From positions 17,841,971-17,905,970 of the forward strand of contig NC_003070.9 in NCBI RefSeq assembly GCF_000001735.4: a stretch of DNA of 64,000 bases, given 5' to 3'. Made by a program: the position numbers and the translations under genes. Positions 57,452 to 64,000 of this stretch are shown piece after piece. The notes beneath the pieces are model-generated. The model saw nothing but the letters and a program-made list of their open reading frames with translations. It was not told where the DNA came from and searched no databases. This DNA comes from Arabidopsis thaliana. Taxonomy: Eukaryota > Streptophyta > Magnoliopsida > Brassicales > Brassicaceae. Numbering within the stretch: position 1 is the first letter of the stretch; each line of letters starts with the position of its first letter.

Positions 57452-60329
57452 TTATATATCATGGATACACTCACATCTTCGATCTACGCATAAAAGTATT
57501 GCAGTTGGTGGGAGACAACATATACACTTATTGGTTATGTGACAATATATGTCTCTACATTTTTTCTGTCTACACTCATTGGTTGTGGTACATGGTATGT
57601 TTGTAGATTTTTCCACGGTGTATGACTTAGGAGGAGGAGTACACTCACAAGTTCCATTGTTGCAATATGCTAGACCTTTGGCACAAGGCAGAAGATGGCA
57701 CTCATCGTTTCTTTGGCACTTGGCTTCCACTAGATCTTGTCCTTCACATGTATAAGCAATGTTAGTTTAACAAGATTTGTCATAAAGAACAAAATGATTT
57801 ATAAGATTAGTTTCCAATCATTTGTTTTTTCTTACATTTTTATTTTCTTAGGCTAATTCTAAAGATCACTTTTAAACAAAACAAAGGATCCCATCCCACT
57901 ATATTATTTGGGAAGTATATTTTAAATATAACCTTAATTTTTGTAAGTAATTACATAGGTATGCCATTAGAAATAAAAATTTAAAGAGTAAATTAATTTA
58001 TCTCTTTAAGAGTTAAAAAGTCAAATACTAATTTAATTAATTAAATTTAATTAAAAAACGAAATACATTATTAATTTCCAAAAATAATAACCAATCAAAA
58101 TTAACATATAAGATTTGATATATAAATTTCAATTAATTTAATTTAATTAGAAAAACAAAATACATTATTAATTTCCGAAAAAATAACCAATTAAAATCAA
58201 CAAAGTAGATTTGATATCTAAATTATCATATTAATTTTTTATTAATTATTATAGTTCACTTCTCATCTTTATATGATTCTATTTTTTCGAAAAAATAAAA
58301 TCATCATTATAAAAAAAGAATTAGATTTTTCGCATATGCCATAATTTGAATTTTTAAAAACGAATATAAATTGTTCAATACATAAAAAAATATTATAACG
58401 GGTGAAAAATAGATTTAAGAAAACTTTCTACTGAGTAACAGGTCATAATTTGAAATATTTATATTCAATTTCATACATATTATATTGAAAATTTATAATC
58501 TTATATACTACAATAATTAATAACATATTAGATTTTTTTATGTGTATGATGTGATTCAATTTTTAATACAAGGTGGAAAATCCTATAATTTACGGGTTTA
58601 GATCGATATTAATACAAGATGGTATACTACAGGTAAAACTCTTAAATTAACAATCAAACTATAAATGTATAATCTTAAACACTAAACAATATAGATAATA
58701 TCAACAAAACATATACAACTCACAGTTTACTATACATTTATAAACAAATAAAATAATATCATATATTTTTAAATCATCTTTACAGTAAAAGTTTTTAGTT
58801 TAACTAAAATATAAGCGTACATGCGGTATACTGCAGGTTAATATCTAGATTATAGGGCTTATTGGATCTAAAAACGGGTCATCAAAGATTTCCTAAACTG
58901 AAGCAAAATATACTGAATATTCGAATATCTATCTGTTACCAAATTATAAACAAATAAGTTCGTAAAACAATTTAATAATTTTATATACGAAATCAATTAA
59001 ATCTTAATCACATAAAAATTAGCATAAAAAAAGTATTCAACAATTAAAAAATTATCAAATCTCTGTGTTATATAAGTTTTGATACTATATTTGAATAAAG
59101 TGTAATATACCTTTTTAATTTGTATTCTTTAACTAATAAAAGCTAACTAATATATTTGCTAATCTTATACCTATCAAAACCGACTATCGTTTATTATCTC
59201 TATAATATTTTTACAAGACTTTTTTTTGGTGGATTTAGGTAAAAGTGCATTCGGGTTATAAGGTATATTCCCGTAATAAATAAATATAGTGCACTCCTAT
59301 GTTATTAGCTAAAATGTTTAGATTATAATTCATAGTCATGTCATTAATAAAATAAATGGCTTTTTGGTAAGACAGATTTGGAGGGACGGGTTTTTGAATA
59401 AACATTAATAAAAAAGTAAAATATAATTAATCCACCGTTTCAATACGGGTTAAATCTTTAATTTATTATTTTTTAAGACCACTGATATTAAACATATCAA
59501 ATCATCCAAATTTAGAAAAGATTATATAAAACCAAAAATGTTATGTGGTATGTATAATGTTACTATATATAAAATTAAACTATAAAATATAAATGTATTA
59601 GAGAATGATACAATTTGCAAAACTTTTATATATAAAAAATAATTCTTAAAATTTTAAAATTATTACTTTAAAATTATCACGGGACGGGTAAAGAAATTAT
59701 AGAACGGATTTTATTTTGGAATTGGGTTATATGGTGGATGTATTTGAATCAATATTTAAAAAATTTTAAAATATTATTAATATGCTGTTTTAATAGGGGT
59801 TAAAATTCAGTTTTTTAACAATTGTCTCATTGATTCGTGGTATAGCGTTACTTAACAACAATTATAAACTGTAAAATATAAATATTTTATAAAAATAAAA
59901 TTTGCAAGTTTTAATATATATTACTTTTACAAAATAAATCGTTCCGCGGTATACCGCGAGTTAAAATCTAGTTTGGTGTTATAAAAGAAAAACAACTTTT
60001 AAAGAATATACGATACCTTTTGAATTTGATTTTTTTGTATATAACCTTTTCTATATTGAAAATAGAGTTATTTGTAAATAAACATTTTAGAACGATTTTA
60101 TTTTATTGTCTCTTTTTATTTTTGGTAAAATATTTCATTCTCATATCAACTTATGACACATTTAAAACATGGAACTTGAACAAATAAATTTTCATTCTCG
60201 GATTTTTCAAATAGTATTCTCATATATGTTTCAATGTATCAAACTGCAAAATGAAAAGAGAGTATACTTACGATAGACGACGATAAGAAGAGAAACGAAT
60301 AACATAAATCTTAAGGAAATGCTCTTCAT
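57452..60329 (-). CDS. Secreted cysteine-rich (defensin-like/NCR-type) protein, two exons, giant intron
   Basis: Exon 1 (60329-60272) encodes MKSISLRFMLFVSLLIVVY, a clear signal peptide. Exon 2 (57741-57452) continues in frame across a GT-AG intron (donor GTAAGTAT) of 2.5 kb. Mature part: C-x5-C-x4-C-x6-C-x4-C-x-C (CQRNDEC ... CNNGTCEC), a Pro-rich linker, a second C-x5-C-x4-C-x4-C-x5-C-x-C module (CTTTNEC ... CHITNKCIC), then a third partial set ending CVDRRCEC. The repeated spacing and the signal peptide in its own exon are typical of plant DEFL and late-nodulin-type secreted peptides. About 115 residues. Function unknown; these act in reproduction or defence in other cases. Expression needs checking. 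Confidence 0.7.
57742..60271 (-). other. 2.5-kb intron of the cysteine-rich gene, repeat-filled
   Basis: Extremely AT-rich, no open frames of note. It contains a near-duplicated block (about 58045-58125 and 58150-58232, sharing AAATACATTATTAATTTCC) and the Helitron-like element listed below. Confidence 0.6.
59197..59971 (+). mobile_element. Possible non-autonomous Helitron
   Basis: The 3' end has the Helitron signature: a GC-rich palindrome (CCGCGGTATACCGCG) followed after about 10 bp by CTAG and then T. A candidate 5' terminus A|TCTCTATAATATT is at 59197, giving 775 bp without coding capacity. A similar but poorer palindrome plus CTAG occurs at about 58822-58848. Helitrons make no target duplication, so the left end is a guess. 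Confidence 0.5.
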
Positions 60330-60903
60330 TCTCCAAGCTAATGTTGAGTTAATTATTTGTTTTGTTTTACTCAAGTGGTGAAGTTGAAGCTACTCTTCAT
60401 ATCTTTTTATAGTCCATTTTAATAATTTGAGTAGAAAATATTTGAAGATTTGGTTCCAAAAATTCTAGGTGTAAAAATATTAGTAGATTTTACTACAATT
60501 TTAGGAAACAAATCTTCAAAAACATTTTGCCCAAACAAAAAAACAAATCTTCAAAAGCTTACTTCCAAAACAAGCATTAACTTCAGGTTTGATCAGTTCA
60601 CAATTCGATTTGTATGTACATGGTTTGGATTATTCATTACAATCGAATCATTTTAAAATTTTGTTAGGCTAAGGGTTTTATCCACCCAATATTGATGAAA
60701 TTGTTTTAACAAATGTGCAGGAAAACACTCAGTTGCATATAAACAGGGGAAGCATTTCACAAGAATCCCATTGTCATTTGTATATAAACAGAGTCAGAAC
60801 TCAGAAACATTAGAACTAGATACATATAGACAACAAAGCCCAGAGGCAGTTATCAAATCAGTAAAGCTCGTTATAACCTCTTACAGAGCCTAGTCCATCA
60901 GAT
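60330..60903. other. Intergenic between cysteine-rich gene and dihydroxyacetone kinase
   Basis: Promoter side of the cysteine-rich gene and 3' UTR of the kinase. Nothing else recognised. Confidence 0.5.
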
Positions 60904-63900
60904 TCAAAACCTCTGCCTCTGCTCTTTCACGGCTCTTGCAGCGGCGCTGTACCATGCCGCTGCAGCCATTGCTCCTGGATCAGGAATTGATGCAAAAATC
61001 TCAGCTGATACATAGCTTGATCTCCCGGCCTACCCTCCAATCATAATCCGTCACATCAAAAAGAAACAAAAAACAAACAACCAACAGATAATTGTGATGT
61101 CAGTGATTGCTATTAACTAGTAGTCATTAAAGCTCACCTGTGCTTTCATATGAATGGTAGATTCAGCTCCTGCGGTCGCAGCTTCAGCAGACAGAACAAA
61201 AGCAGCAATAGGGTCCTCCCCAACACTCAGCTTCTGCTCAGAAGCAAAGCAAGGCACATTACTACTTAACAAATATCAATCTTTAATAACAAAAAGTAAC
61301 CTATTGATCAGTCACCTCCTCAAGGACTTTTGAAGCGGGGATGAGCGCATCTAACATCGTTCTATAACCGGCAGTTGCTCCACCATATTTACTGACAGCA
61401 GAGATTGATGACTTGAGTGCTTCAGACCCTGATTACAAGAAGAAATCAGATTCATAGGCCAAGATGTGCCTTTTGGAATAATTAACGACAATGCAAGCAA
61501 CGTATATCTTACAGTGTTTGGAAGTGGTTTCTGATTGACTGTTAGCTTTTAACTCCGCATATGCTGCCTTACAGAGGAGATTGTAACTGGTTTCATATGA
61601 GACAGTGTCATGTCTTACATCAGTAAATGCCAAATGCATGATCAATTTTATGGAAAGAAAATTGTTAAAATTAACTGCGTCGATTTACATTATTCCACTT
61701 GTTCCCCCCATGACTCTTCTAATCGATGAACCAATCTCACTCACTGTTTCCGCAGCATCGTTGAGCGGATAACTATAAAAGCGAGAAAAAGAGGGTATAC
61801 ATTGTAAGTAAACAATCAAGCTAAACAGAGGAGAAGAAGAGGTAAAATGGGTGTTCAGAGTGAAGTGACTCACTACTTCTTCATGTCCTCCAGAATAGCT
61901 GTTGCACCTCTGCACATCTGTGAATGGTGATGAGTGCATAAGATATTTTAGAAATGCAAAACGAACATTTGAAAAACAGGACTTACTGTTGATCCACAAT
62001 CCCCATCACCTACTTTTCCATCCCATTCGTTCAAACTATCCTTCAGATTGATGACTACAGTTGCTGCTGCTTCAATAGCTGCCTCAAGAATTCGCCCCTG
62101 TTGACTAAGCTCCTGAGGTCGGTATCGAGACTAAATAAACACAAAAAAAAGTTAGTATGATGATCACCTAACAAGTTCTCATGAAACTTACAGATTATCA
62201 AATCTCATTGAAACTCTTCTAAGCTGGCTAAATTATATTTTTATCAAACCAACCGCTCACCTCTTCGTTTTTGGTTGATCGGAAGGGAAGTGGAACGGGG
62301 ATCTTTGCTGGTGGGCGGCTTCCTGTAGAGAGATCTGGCTTGATCAGAAAAAGGAAAAATCCAACCTCGAAATAAAATAAAATAGATGATACAAGAATTT
62401 ACAATCTTATACAAGTTCCAAAGGAAATATCACAGACCATCTGTGCCAACTGGCCAACTAGGAGCATTGGTCGGAGCATCCAAACGCTCTAAAATTGACT
62501 GGTCGGCCTTCATGATCGATATCGAGAACCCTGAGAAGGGAAGGAGTATGAGAGCACAGCACAAAATCAGTGACTCTACATAGACACAACAGAAACAGTC
62601 ACCTGCCATATCAAGAGACGTCATAAATGATCCAGTATACACCCTATCAACGGCAAGCCCATATTCCAACTGTAATTTTGGGACTGCTTTTCCAGCAGCA
62701 ATCATAAGTTCCATTAGAGGTGTACCACCTAAGCTACAGAACAACACGAACAAATAAAATTATTCATTGATTAAGCAAACTCGTTATACCATAAGTGGGT
62801 AACATAGATATAACATTATGGTAAAGGTGAAAATGAGTACAAGGATCACATAAATATGAAGATGGAATACACAACCTTATGGTCCTTACCCATTAATCAT
62901 CAGAACCACACTGTTACCACGTGTAATTGGAACATAATTTGTCTCCTGGAGTTAGAAAGAATGCATAGGCCAACGAATGAAACACGATACATGTATTTTA
63001 TTAACACTATCACTTTGGAGATAGTAAGTCAACAACGGGAAGATCAAGATGGTTATGGAAAGAAGAAGCAGAGAAGAGAGGAATAGTGTACATACTGGAC
63101 TCAGTATCTGTTGAAGAACATGGGACACTACAACTTCCACAGGTTGAATGTCGACTACAGCAGCACCAGGCTCCCCATGCTGAGAGAAAAGTCGAAAAAC
63201 AGCGAGCAAAAAAAGGTCAAAATATTAGCAAGAGTAATGCTCTGACTTTCCTATGTCATAAAAGAAAATAAGAAGAGAAACAACATACAACTCCAAGCCC
63301 AAGTTCCATTTTCTCTGGACCCAAACGATCTGATGTAACCTGTCCTGGAAGCGCACAGACAGATAGTGCAACACCCATGGTTCCAACCATTTCAGATGCA
63401 TGTTTTGCTTCTGCTGCAACTTCTGCTAGAGAAAGTCCAGCAGCAGCTGCTGCTCCAGCAACCTACCCTTAACAAAAACAATAACAAAGGATATAAAAAT
63501 ACAAAAGAGCACAAAAGAACCTGCCACTTAGACATCACAGACAAATATAAGAAAATGCAATAATAAAAAAAGATGAGGATAAGTGACTGCAAACACTACT
63601 AAGAAATGCTATCTTATAGTGCAGATAGAGGAAAAACAACATAGAAGAAAACTGAGAACCTTATGGACAAGAACTGTTCCCGCTAAACCTCTGCGCCCAG
63701 CTACGCCACGCGGCGGGGGTAGAGCACAATCATCTCCAACAATTACAGTCTACAAAAGGGATCATGTCATCCAATCCACCAGTGTTCTTACCAAATTCTA
63801 AACAATAAATATACAGTTACCTCTATATCGAAACCCTCAGTTTTTGCTTGCTCAGCTGCCAGGCCAAAGTTCAAGCGGTCACCAGTATAGTTCTATTAAC

Positions 63901-64000
63901 AATATGTAAAAGAGAAACTAATTTAACCAAAGACACTGAAGGATAGTCTTTCAAAGCTATTGATATATACATAAGAATAAGTCTAGCCATGTTTTATTTA
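60904..64000 (-). CDS. Dihydroxyacetone kinase (DhaK-DhaL), 5' end beyond the window
   Basis: Many short exons on the - strand; the gene runs off the right edge, so the N-terminus is missing. The DhaK domain shows [15 protein letters not shown] (about 63,740), [20 protein letters not shown] (about 63,170-63,300; the His is the one that binds dihydroxyacetone covalently) and [20 protein letters not shown] (about 62,730-62,930). The DhaL ATP-binding domain follows: [20 protein letters not shown] (about 62,010; Asp residues bind Mg), then [11 protein letters not shown] and the ending [17 protein letters not shown]. The enzyme phosphorylates dihydroxyacetone (or glyceraldehyde) with ATP, in the cytosol by family. 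Confidence 0.9.

Overview
The window is plant nuclear DNA and matches Arabidopsis thaliana (or a very close relative) chromosome 1 around ARGONAUTE1. The evidence is an AT-rich background, short GT-AG introns, and a recognisable gene order: DGAT3, CHR18 (SNF2 helicase), DHNAT1, plastid ribosomal protein L18, FAN1, YSL8, RHL1, two F-box/FBD genes, a NET/KIP1-like gene, AGO1, D-cysteine desulfhydrase and a dihydroxyacetone kinase cut by the right edge. Names come from protein sequence and gene order as I recall them; no search was run. Exon boundaries given were placed by hand from splice sites and reading frame.

Layout. 1-5.2 kb is transposon territory: a complete 2.97-kb Mutator-like element (344-3317) with about 250-bp terminal inverted repeats and a 9-bp target duplication. 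It carries a deleted transposase and an intact two-exon GRF zinc-finger gene. Next comes a 1.2-kb hAT element (3616-4822) with a perfect 8-bp target duplication, sitting in the DGAT3 upstream region. 5.2-13.6 kb holds DGAT3 (+), CHR18 (-) and DHNAT1 (-). 13.6-25.3 kb is gene-poor, with two small unknown proteins, an F-box-associated pseudogene, LINE fragments and small duplications. 25.3-37.2 kb is gene-dense: RPL18, FAN1, YSL8 (+) and RHL1 (-). 37.4-43.7 kb is a tandem segmental duplication: F-box/FBD gene plus NET-like 3' end, twice. One F-box copy is frameshifted and the other carries 41 uninterrupted Asp codons. 44.3-50.5 kb is AGO1 with its miR168 site. 50.6-54.8 kb is intergenic DNA built from diverged direct duplications. 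54.8-64 kb holds D-CDES, a small MULE-type MITE, a secreted cysteine-rich (defensin-like) gene whose 2.5-kb intron contains a Helitron-like end, and the dihydroxyacetone kinase.

The genes do not form a pathway. DGAT3 (triacylglycerol synthesis), DHNAT1 (phylloquinone synthesis), RPL18 (plastid translation), CHR18 and FAN1 (replication-fork and crosslink repair), RHL1 (topoisomerase VI), AGO1 (small-RNA silencing) and D-CDES are independent housekeeping genes. The most notable observations are several complete or truncated mobile elements with readable target duplications, the zinc-finger gene carried by the MULE, the tandem F-box/NET duplication with its poly-Asp tract, and the split cysteine-rich peptide gene with a transposon-filled intron.
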